DNA of 12,504 nt from Lutibacter sp. GTDB lineage: Bacteria > Bacteroidota > Bacteroidia > Flavobacteriales > Flavobacteriaceae. Of this stretch, positions 1 to 6,022 are shown in pieces (positions within the stretch are counted from its first letter, which is position 1; each line of letters opens with the position of its first letter). The DNA lies in NCBI GenBank assembly GCA_004195315.1, contig SDWL01000028.1, positions 1 through 12,504 on the forward strand, given 5' to 3'. The position numbers and the translations under genes were made by a program. The notes beneath the pieces were generated by a model. That model was not told the DNA's origin and searched no databases. It saw only the letters and a list, made by a program, of their open reading frames with translations.

Positions 1-19
1 AGATGTGTATAAGAGACAG
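1..19 (+). other. Tn5/Nextera mosaic-end adapter (library artefact)
   Basis: The first 19 bases are AGATGTGTATAAGAGACAG, an exact copy of the transposase mosaic end used in tagmentation libraries. It is not genomic. Its inverted copy closes the other end of the window. Any protein predicted to start with Met-Tyr-Lys-Arg-Gln here is translated adapter. Confidence 0.98.
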
Positions 20-282
20 GTTATAACTACAACAGCAAACAAAACTAAATATACTTGTTGTTTTCTGTATTCTTTTGAAGCGTCTTCTCTAATCTTCATT
101 TTTATATGTTCTAATTCAGATTTTGATACTTCAGGGAAATCATATTTAGGTTTAGGGCTTGCTTTTTTTGAGAAAATACCAATTCTATTATTCCCTTTAA
201 ATTTATTTCTACGAGAAACTTTTAAAGCTGCATTTTGCTTTATTCTGTTCACCATGTCCATGATATGACCGCCAGCACTCAT
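20..282 (-). CDS. Small hypothetical protein with C-terminal membrane segment, 3' end cut by adapter
   Basis: The reading frame starts at the ATG read from 282 and stays open for 87 full codons until it runs into the adapter, so the true C-terminus is missing. The start follows an A-rich leader (AAAAAA just before ATG), usual for Bacteroidota. The protein opens with Met-Ser-Ala-Gly-Gly-His, then a basic stretch at about residues 13-30 (several Arg/Lys and Asn), a Lys/Pro-rich linker, a charged helix-like segment at about 51-75, and the beginning of a hydrophobic segment at about 77-88 (VYLVLFAVVVIT) that looks like a transmembrane helix. I do not recognise a named family; it resembles small conserved hypothetical proteins of Flavobacteriaceae, which is a memory-based impression. 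It lies downstream of the flotillin gene on the same strand, about 80 bases away, with a hairpin between. The opposite-strand frame over the same bases begins inside the adapter and is spurious. Confidence 0.7.
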
Positions 283-304
283 TTTTTTAATGTAGTTTTA
301 GAAT

Positions 305-332
305 CTCTATCCCTAATAAATTAGGAATAGAG
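305..332 (-). terminator. Hairpin after flotillin gene, possible terminator
   Basis: An inverted repeat pairs 305-316 with 321-332 around a 4-base loop. Read on the minus strand the 12-pair stem is complete with one G-U wobble (CTCTATTCCTAA / TTAGGGATAGAG); on the plus strand the same position is a C-A mismatch, which favours function in the minus transcript. It lies about 30 bases after the flotillin stop and about 23 before the next minus-strand start. A strong T-run after the stem is lacking, so it may be a weak terminator, an mRNA 3'-end stabiliser or an attenuator for the small gene. Confidence 0.5.
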
Positions 333-361
333 TATATGTTAATTAAAATATTTTAGAAATT

Positions 362-1792
362 TTAAGCTTTGTTGTCTTCTGTTAGTTCGGAATCATCCTC
401 TTTTTTTGAATCTTCAACAGCTTCACCTTTTAAATAGTTTGGTAATTGCATTCCAGCCATATTAAACATTTCTTGTAAAGGTGGTACAGATTTGTACATC
501 CCAGAAATAAAGTTGGATGTAGATGTTTTACCATCTTTACCGCTACCATTTTCCCAAACCGTAATTTTATCAATTTTAATGTTTTTAATAGCTTCAGCTT
601 GAGTTTTAACCAATTCAGGTAATTTATCTGCAACTAATAATAACACAGCATCTTTTGAATTATTTCCAGCGGCTTTTACAATTTGTTCTAAACCTAAAGC
701 TTGTTTGGTTAGTATTTCATACATACCTTTTGCTTCGGCTTCTTTTTTCATAAAAATTGCATCGGCTTCACCTTTTGCAATTCTTCTAATTTGTTCAGCT
801 TCTGCTTCAGCGTCAATTTCAATTTTTCGCTTGTCTATTTGTGCAGGAACAATAATATCAGCACCTTGTTCAGCTTCTTTACGTTTTGCTCTCGCAATTT
901 CAGCAATTTGTTCAGCTGCATAAGCCTCTTCTAGGGATTTTGCTGCTTGTACTTTTTCAGAAGCATTTGCTATTTTTTCTGCTTCTGCTTCACGTGATCT
1001 TCTGTCTGCATTTGAATTAGCAACTTGTACTTTTGCGGTATTTTCACCGTGCACAGCTTTAGCATTCGCCGCTGCAACTTGAATACGTTGGTCTTGCATA
1101 GCATTTGCTTCACCAATTGAACCATCTCTTACTTTTTGAGCTACCGAAACTTTTGCTTCATTAATAGCTTTTGCTGCAGCCTCTTTTCCTAAAGCTTGAA
1201 TATAACCAGATTCATCATGAATATCGGTAATATTTACGTTGATAAGTTTTAAACCAACCTTCTTTAATTCAGCTTCAACACTGTGTGTGATATGCGATAA
1301 AAATTGATCTCTGTCTGAATTTATTTCCTCAATATCCATAGAAGCTACTACTAAACGTAACTGTCCAAAAATAATTTCTTGTGCCAATTCTTGTACGGCA
1401 TCTAATTGTAATCCTAACAAACGTTCAGCAGCATTTTGCATAACGCTAGGCTCTGTTGAAATACCAATGGTAAAACGAGAAGGTACATTTACACGAATAT
1501 TTTGCTTACTTAATGCATTTGTTAAGTTCACCTCAATAGACATTGGTGTTAGATCCAAAAACTCATAATCTTGAAAAATTGGAAGTATAAATGAAGCACC
1601 ACCATGAATACATTTGGCTGATTGTCCACCACCGGTTTTTCCATACACTACTAAAATACGATCTGAAGGGCAACGTTTATACCTTCTTATCATTGCGAAT
1701 AGAAAAACTACTGGTATAATGATAATGGCAGCAGTTAGATAAAGACCAGTTGGAGCTGATTGTAATGGTAATAATACTGATAATAAATTCAT
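362..1792 (-). CDS. Flotillin-family (SPFH/band 7) membrane scaffold protein
   Basis: The 476-residue protein has one N-terminal hydrophobic segment at about residues 17-35, followed by a basic stop-transfer patch (Arg-Arg-Tyr-Lys-Arg). A band 7/SPFH domain spans about 44-210, with the region Val-Pro-Ser-Arg-Phe-Thr and the Ile-Thr-Asp-Ile-His-Asp strand end typical of flotillins. A long Ala/Glu/Lys-rich coiled coil fills about 205-360 with repeated Glu-Ala-Glu motifs, then comes the Glu-Gln-Ile-Val-Lys-Ala-Ala oligomerisation region, and an acidic tail (about 460-476). Bacterial flotillins oligomerise in the inner membrane, are linked to ordered membrane domains and fluidity, and are commonly encoded beside NfeD proteins (YuaF-YuaG in Bacillus, YqiJ-YqiK in E. 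coli). Here the gene follows an NfeD-like gene with only 8 bases between them, supporting one transcript. It is closer to long eukaryote-like flotillins than to short FloA. Substrates or clients cannot be told from sequence. Confidence 0.92.
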   Translation of the reverse strand: MNLLSVLLPLQSAPTGLYLTAAIIIIPVVFLFAMIRRYKRCPSDRILVVYGKTGGGQSAKCIHGGASFILPIFQDYEFLDLTPMSIEVNLTNALSKQNIRVNVPSRFTIGISTEPSVMQNAAERLLGLQLDAVQELAQEIIFGQLRLVVASMDIEEINSDRDQFLSHITHSVEAELKKVGLKLINVNITDIHDESGYIQALGKEAAAKAINEAKVSVAQKVRDGSIGEANAMQDQRIQVAAANAKAVHGENTAKVQVANSNADRRSREAEAEKIANASEKVQAAKSLEEAYAAEQIAEIARAKRKEAEQGADIIVPAQIDKRKIEIDAEAEAEQIRRIAKGEADAIFMKKEAEAKGMYEILTKQALGLEQIVKAAGNNSKDAVLLLVADKLPELVKTQAEAIKNIKIDKITVWENGSGKDGKTSTSNFISGMYKSVPPLQEMFNMAGMQLPNYLKGEAVEDSKKEDDSELTEDNKA

Positions 1793-1800
1793 AGTTATTT

Positions 1801-2379
1801 TTATTTAGATAATTTTTCTACTAATAATATTTCGGAGCTAACAACTTCTGTCACTTTCACCATTGACCCTGTTTTTAATTCTTCTATATCGTCTGTAATA
1901 GCCTCTAATTCTCTTAGACTTCCTTGTACTTTAATTTGGACTTTACCCATTTTAGAGCGTTCAGCTCCAATTGGCAAATACACTTCACCAATTATTCCAA
2001 CAGCGTTTTGAATTTTTAAAGTTCCAGATTCTGCTAATTTGTACATCCAATAAAATAATAAGGATGTTAAAACCATCATTGCTAAACCGGCAATAATTGA
2101 AATAATTAACGTGATTGAGGTTGATAAACCATTATCAATACAAGTTATTCCACTCCAACCAAAAATAGTAAAGAAGGCAACTACGTTTTTAAAGGTGAAA
2201 AATTGAAATCCTACACCTCCATCATCGGCTTCAAAATCAGAAGCATCAGCTTCCATATCAGAATCTCCACCGGCAATAAAAGTTAATAAAAAAATAACAA
2301 GAAACACAGCGGAACCAACTAAGGCTATAATCCAGTAGGTTTGCTCTAGGGAGGACATTCCGGTAAAAAAATCTTTCAT
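1801..2379 (-). CDS. NfeD-like membrane protein with C-terminal OB-fold
   Basis: This 192-residue protein has about three hydrophobic segments (roughly 16-36, 65-80 and 88-113). An acidic loop at about 39-53, rich in Asp and Glu, lies between the first and second. The C-terminal soluble part from about 125 to 190 shows the NfeD OB-fold pattern: Ala-Val-Gly-Ile-Ile-Gly-Glu-Val near 126-133, Gly-Lys-Val-Gln near 145, Gly-Ser-Leu-Arg-Glu-Leu near 153, and a final Val-Lys-Val-Thr-Glu-Val-Val. There is no ClpP-like serine protease domain, so this is a short NfeD partner of the type that accompanies flotillin, not an STOPP/NfeD1a protease. It is first in the operon with the flotillin gene 8 bases downstream. 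The 192 bases upstream, shared with the divergent OsmC gene, contain no clear minus-strand TAnnTTTG match. Function inferred from family: membrane microdomain assembly or membrane stress response with flotillin. Confidence 0.85.
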   Translation of the reverse strand: MKDFFTGMSSLEQTYWIIALVGSAVFLVIFLLTFIAGGDSDMEADASDFEADDGGVGFQFFTFKNVVAFFTIFGWSGITCIDNGLSTSITLIISIIAGLAMMVLTSLLFYWMYKLAESGTLKIQNAVGIIGEVYLPIGAERSKMGKVQIKVQGSLRELEAITDDIEELKTGSMVKVTEVVSSEILLVEKLSK

Positions 2380-2537
2380 AATTTACAATTTTAAGAAGTT
2401 ATCGAATATACTATAATTCATTGAATTCTGAAAAATAATACACCTTTTAAAGAGTTAATTTTATAATTTTTAATCTACACTACTTAATGAGTATGTAAAT
2501 TGTAAAGAATGTTACTATATAGACATAAAATTTCTTG

Positions 2538-2545
2538 TAAATTTG
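2538..2545 (+). promoter_or_regulatory. Bacteroidota-type -7 promoter element for the OsmC-recJ unit
   Basis: TAAATTTG matches the TAnnTTTG -7 consensus of Bacteroidota. It would place the transcription start about 20 bases before the ATG at 2572. No good TTG sits at the expected -33 spacing, so the assignment rests on one half of the promoter plus position. Confidence 0.5.
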
Positions 2546-2571
2546 CATTTTTAAATTTATAAAAGATACTT

Positions 2572-2991
2572 ATGACAAATAAAATTGAAGTTAGCTGGAA
2601 AGGTGAAATGCTTTTTGAATCTGTAGCACCTGAAGGGAACGTTATGATTGATGCCGCAGAGGAAGTTGGTGGACAAGGAAAAGGATTACGCCCAAAAGCA
2701 ATGATGTTAACAGCATTGGCTGGTTGTTCAGCAATGGATGTTGCTTCATTATTAAAAAAAATGCGCGCTGAAGTTGATGATTTTAAAATTGAAGTTGTTG
2801 CAAACCTTACCGATGAGCATCCGAAATTTTATGATAAAGTTCATGTAATTTATCGTTTTTATGGAAGTGATTTCAAAAAAGATAAAATTGAGAAAACAGT
2901 AAACCTTTCAGTTGAACGTTATTGCGGCGTTATGGAGATGTTTCGTAAATTTTCAGAAGTTTCAACCGAAATAATATATATAGAGCAGTAA
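2572..2991 (+). CDS. OsmC family protein (YhfA-like thiol peroxidase fold)
   Basis: The 139-residue protein is of standard length for the OsmC/Ohr superfamily. Two cysteines sit in the family positions: Cys52 in Ala-Gly-Cys-Ser-Ala-Met-Asp-Val, at the start of the central helix, and Cys118 in Glu-Arg-Tyr-Cys-Gly-Val-Met. A Gly-rich loop with Arg40-Pro41 (Gly-Leu-Arg-Pro-Lys-Ala) precedes the first cysteine. In OsmC and Ohr the equivalent pair reduces hydroperoxides in a dimer in the cytoplasm; the wording of the motifs is nearer to the YhfA-like subgroup, whose substrate is less certain. The gene is followed 35 bases later by recJ on the same strand and may share its transcript. The ATG chosen follows an A-rich leader and a TAnnTTTG element at suitable distance. 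I am sure of the family, unsure of the exact substrate. Confidence 0.9.
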   Translation: MTNKIEVSWKGEMLFESVAPEGNVMIDAAEEVGGQGKGLRPKAMMLTALAGCSAMDVASLLKKMRAEVDDFKIEVVANLTDEHPKFYDKVHVIYRFYGSDFKKDKIEKTVNLSVERYCGVMEMFRKFSEVSTEIIYIEQ

Positions 2992-3026
2992 AATAATTTG
3001 ATTACTTTTGAGGAAAAAGCAATGCT

Positions 3027-4724
3027 ATGCGATGGAAATTAAAACCAGAAACAAATCCTCAAATCACTTCAAAATTAGCTCATGAATTAGGAGTTGATAA
3101 TACATTGGCTAAATTATTAGTGAATCGTGGCATAGAAACTTTTGATGAAGCCAAAGCTTTTTTTAGACCAAGTTTAACCGATTTACACAATCCATATTTA
3201 ATGAAAGATATGGATAAAGCAGTTGAACGAATTGAAAAAGCTATAATTAAAGGTGAAAACATACTAATTTATGGAGATTATGATGTTGATGGAACAACTT
3301 CTGTTTCATTACTATCTTCTTATTTAAAAACAATTCAACCTAACATTGCAACTTATATTCCTGATAGATATGCCGAAGGTTACGGCATATCTTTTCAAGG
3401 AATTAACTATGCTGAAGATAATGATATTACTTTAATTATTGCATTAGACTGCGGAATTAAAGCTATTGATAAAGTAATTTATGCCAAAGAAAAAGGCATA
3501 GATTTTATTATTTGTGATCATCACCGTCCGGGGAATGAAATTCCTAATGCTGTTGCGGTTTTAGACCCAAAACGTTCAGATTGTGACTATCCATATAAAG
3601 AATTGTGTGGTTGTGGCGTTGGTTTCAAATTAGTACAGGCGTTAGCAAGTAATCGCAACCAAACCATTGAAGATTTGGTTGAATATTTAGATTTAGTAGC
3701 CACTGCAATTGCAGCTGACATTGTTCCAATAACAGGTGAAAATAGAATTTTGGCTTACTTCGGATTGCAAGTGATCAATCAAAATCCTAGAACTGGTATT
3801 AAAGCCATGATTCAACAGGTGAAAAAAGAAGAATTTACCATAACTGATGTTGTTTTTATAATTGCTCCAAGAATTAATGCCGCTGGAAGAATTAAACATG
3901 GGAATTATGCTGTTGAATTATTAACTGAAATGAATTTTGATACCGCAGTAAAATTCGCTTCAGAAATTGAAAAAAATAATACCGACAGAAAAGATTTAGA
4001 TAAAACTATCACTATTGAAGCATTGGAACAAATTGAAAAAAAGAAGGAAAAAGAGAATTTTTCAACAGTTGTTTATGCTGAAAATTGGCATAAAGGCGTT
4101 ATTGGTATTGTAGCTTCAAGATTGACAGAAACGTATTATAGGCCAACCTTAGTTTTTACAAAAAGCGGAGATAAATTAGCAGCTTCAGCACGTTCTGTAA
4201 AGGGGTTTGACGTGTATGAAGCGTTAGAACAATGCTCAGAATTTATTGAACAATTTGGTGGACATAAATATGCCGCAGGTTTAACTTTAGAACCATCCAA
4301 TTATGAAAATTTCAAAAATAAGTTTGAAGAAGTTGTAAAAAACACTTTACCTGAAGAACTTAGAACTCCAGAAATTTCTATAGATGCAGAAATAAATTTA
4401 GATGAAGTAACACCAAAATTTTTCAGAATACTAAAGCAGTTAGAACCATTTGGACCTCAAAATATGAAGCCTGCTTTTATGTCTGACGGTTTAAGAGATA
4501 ACGGTTATGGTAAAAAAGTAGGTGCAGATGAAACACATTTGAAATTAAATATTTTTCAAGGTTCAAACCAAAAAACGTATAATGCAATTGGTTTTAGTAT
4601 GGGAGAAAAACATCAAATTACAACCAACGGAAATTCTTTTAAAGCCGTTTTTAATATTGATGAAAACCGTTGGAACGGTAATACTTCATTACAATTACTT
4701 TTGAAAGATATTGAAGAAGAATAA
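3027..4724 (+). CDS. recJ: Single-stranded-DNA-specific exonuclease RecJ
   Basis: RecJ degrades single-stranded DNA 5' to 3' in the cytoplasm, serving RecF-pathway recombination, mismatch repair and base excision repair. At 565 residues it is close to the E. coli length of about 577. The DHH phosphoesterase motifs are all present: Asp-Tyr-Asp-Val-Asp-Gly-Thr-Thr at 84-91, Leu-Asp-Cys-Gly at 140-143, Asp-His-His at 164-166, and an Asp-Ile-Val-Pro segment at 231-234. The DHHA1 domain carries Ala-Arg-Ser near 388 and Gly-Gly-His at 411-413. A C-terminal OB-like domain follows from about 450, including Gln-Leu-Glu-Pro-Phe-Gly-Pro-Gln-Asn at 471-479, the usual RecJ signature. No truncation or missing catalytic residue is visible. 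It lies 35 bases after the OsmC gene and converges on the secreted nuclease gene. Its closeness to the putative DNA-utilisation block may be chance. Confidence 0.96.
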   Translation: MRWKLKPETNPQITSKLAHELGVDNTLAKLLVNRGIETFDEAKAFFRPSLTDLHNPYLMKDMDKAVERIEKAIIKGENILIYGDYDVDGTTSVSLLSSYLKTIQPNIATYIPDRYAEGYGISFQGINYAEDNDITLIIALDCGIKAIDKVIYAKEKGIDFIICDHHRPGNEIPNAVAVLDPKRSDCDYPYKELCGCGVGFKLVQALASNRNQTIEDLVEYLDLVATAIAADIVPITGENRILAYFGLQVINQNPRTGIKAMIQQVKKEEFTITDVVFIIAPRINAAGRIKHGNYAVELLTEMNFDTAVKFASEIEKNNTDRKDLDKTITIEALEQIEKKKEKENFSTVVYAENWHKGVIGIVASRLTETYYRPTLVFTKSGDKLAASARSVKGFDVYEALEQCSEFIEQFGGHKYAAGLTLEPSNYENFKNKFEEVVKNTLPEELRTPEISIDAEINLDEVTPKFFRILKQLEPFGPQNMKPAFMSDGLRDNGYGKKVGADETHLKLNIFQGSNQKTYNAIGFSMGEKHQITTNGNSFKAVFNIDENRWNGNTSLQLLLKDIEEE

Positions 4725-4738
4725 ACTTTTAAGTATCA

Positions 4739-4780
4739 GTCATGCTAAACTTGTTTCAGTATCTCATAAGATGAAGAGTA
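4739..4780. repeat. Degenerate palindromic intergenic repeat, unit A
   Basis: The unit begins GTCATGCTAAACTTGTTTCA and continues through a CTCAT-aag-ATGA hairpin. The core AAAC-TT-GTTT (4747-4756) is a perfect small palindrome inside a near-palindrome CTaAAC...GTTtCAG. From memory, the same GTCATGCTGAACTTGTTTCA-type element is dispersed in many Flavobacteriaceae genomes; this copy has drifted from it by base changes. It lies between the convergent recJ and EEP genes, where it could also help end transcription from either side. Confidence 0.55.
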
Positions 4781-4800
4781 AAAACTCATCACCTTAAATA

Positions 4801-4830
4801 TGTCACACTAAACTTGTCGAAGTGTTTAAT
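4801..4830. repeat. Degenerate palindromic intergenic repeat, unit B
   Basis: A second unit, TGTCACACTAAACTTGTCGA then AGTGTTTAAT, shares GTCA-n-CTAAACTTGT with unit A. It carries nested inverted repeats: ACACT (4805-4809) with AGTGT (4821-4825), and ACTT-gtcg-AAGT at 4812-4823. It resembles the GTCACACTGAGCTTGTCGAA-type dispersed element known to me from Bacteroidota intergenic regions, with several substitutions. The two units are the only notable content of this 127-base gap. Confidence 0.55.
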
Positions 4831-4851
4831 CAACAAGGCAAAAATTTAAAT

Positions 4852-5895
4852 CTAATTTTCCTTAATCAAATACATATAAACGGGATAATGATCACTATAT
4901 CCACCAATAAAATTACTTCTTGAAAAACTTCTAAAAGGATAACCTTTATATTTTCCAGTTTGTGTGGTTAAATACTGTGGATTAAAAACGTTTGTTTTAT
5001 ACATTTTGTAAGTAGAATAATCTTTTGTTGTTGTTAAAAGTGGAGAAGTAAACATAATTTGGTCAAACAAATTTATATTATCTCTGTATACCAATGTGTT
5101 TTCTCCTCGTCTAAACATATCTTCCATTGGGTTGTAAATATCGCCTTCTTTTACATTTGCTTTTATGGCTTTTGTTTTTAAAACTGTTTTTAAACTAGAA
5201 TTAGTAGGATCATCATTTAAATCGCCCATTATAATTATTTTCGGATTTGAATCCGTCAATTTTATTTGTTCAATAATTTGAGTGTTTAAATATGCCGCTT
5301 TTTCTCTAAAAGATCTGCTTTTCTCTTCACCTCCTCTTCTTGAAGGCCAGTGATTTACAATCACATGAATTAATTCATCATCTAAATAACCAGATACTAA
5401 TAATTGATCTCTGGTATAAATTCGCATACCATTTTCATTCCACAATCGTAATTCAAAAGCTTCATGATGTACAGGTTTAAAATGTTTTTCTTGGTATAAT
5501 AAAGCCACATCTATTCCTCTTAAATCTGGAGAGTCATATTGAATAATGCTATATTGTTTGTCTTTTAAATAATCTGTATGAATTAAATCTTCCAGCACTT
5601 TATGGTTTTCAATTTCAGCAACACCAATAATAACAGGAGTATTTTTTGCTTCTTGTACTCCTATTTCAGAAAGTACTTTTGCCATATTATTTAATTTTTT
5701 ATGGTAAATAGCTGTTCTATTTTCTTTAATCTCCATCATAGGACTTGCCTCATCGTTTTTAGTTGGGTCATCAATAGTATCATACAAATTTTCAAGATTG
5801 TAAAACGCAAGGGTTTTTATTTGATAATTTTTTTGACTAAAAAGATTGCCAGATATAATAAAAAGGAAAGAAAATAGTATTAAGAAGTGTTTCAT
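4852..5895 (-). CDS. Secreted endonuclease/exonuclease/phosphatase (EEP) family enzyme
   Basis: The 347-residue protein starts with a Sec signal peptide (basic Met-Lys-His, hydrophobic 4-18, probable cleavage near Phe-Ser-Gln at 19-21), so it acts in the periplasm or outside the cell; no lipobox cysteine is seen. The DNase I-like EEP motifs occur in order: Tyr-Asn-Leu-Glu-Asn-Leu at 32-37, Val-Ala-Glu-Ile-Glu-Asn at 92-97 (metal-binding Glu), Val-Asn-His-Trp-Pro-Ser-Arg at 180-186 (catalytic His), Met-Gly-Asp-Leu-Asn-Asp at 223-228 (Asp/Asn pair), Phe-Asp-Gln-Ile-Met at 277-281 and Ser-Asp-His-Tyr-Pro at 334-338 (terminal Asp-His). All expected active-site residues are present. The fold cuts phosphodiesters or phosphoesters in nucleic acids, sugar phosphates or lipids; the extracellular members closest in motif style are nucleases. 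It is divergent from the TonB receptor gene, with 127 bases between the two starts. Substrate is inferred, not shown. Confidence 0.88.
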   Translation of the reverse strand: MKHFLILFSFLFIISGNLFSQKNYQIKTLAFYNLENLYDTIDDPTKNDEASPMMEIKENRTAIYHKKLNNMAKVLSEIGVQEAKNTPVIIGVAEIENHKVLEDLIHTDYLKDKQYSIIQYDSPDLRGIDVALLYQEKHFKPVHHEAFELRLWNENGMRIYTRDQLLVSGYLDDELIHVIVNHWPSRRGGEEKSRSFREKAAYLNTQIIEQIKLTDSNPKIIIMGDLNDDPTNSSLKTVLKTKAIKANVKEGDIYNPMEDMFRRGENTLVYRDNINLFDQIMFTSPLLTTTKDYSTYKMYKTNVFNPQYLTTQTGKYKGYPFRSFSRSNFIGGYSDHYPVYMYLIKEN

Positions 5896-5927
5896 AATTA
5901 GTTTTTAAGAATTGCTAATTTAGGAAC

Positions 5928-5935
5928 TAAGTTTG
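5928..5935 (+). promoter_or_regulatory. Possible -7 element for the TonB receptor operon
   Basis: TAAGTTTG fits TAnnTTTG and would give a leader of about 75-80 bases before the receptor start. A TTG at 5912-5914 is too close to be a normal -33 element. The rest of the divergent intergenic region (5896-6016) is very AT-rich with no convincing operator palindrome, and I see no clear element for the EEP gene on the minus strand. Confidence 0.3.
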
Positions 5936-6022
5936 AACCATTATGTATAAAAAAGCAAAAAATTATTATCATTAGAATACTACAATTATCATAAAATATA
6001 GTACTTTTAAAAAAAAATGCTA

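Noticed and set aside
5..268. Plus-strand reading frame of 87 codons at the left end
   Set aside because: Its start codon and first residues (Met-Tyr-Lys-Arg-Gln) are translated from the adapter, and it is antisense to a better minus-strand gene with its own start and leader.
430..633. Second minus-strand frame inside the flotillin gene
   Set aside because: It overlaps a well-supported gene on the same strand out of frame and has Leu/Lys-rich low-complexity translation.
705..923. Plus-strand frame rich in Ser/Ala/Ile over the flotillin coiled coil
   Set aside because: It is the antisense image of the Glu/Ala/Lys-rich coiled-coil codons of a clear flotillin gene.
5896..6016. Operator or Pho-box-like palindrome in the divergent EEP/TonB receptor region
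   Set aside because: Only short chance inverted repeats such as TACTA/TAGTA were seen in very AT-rich sequence; none is convincing enough to call a binding site.
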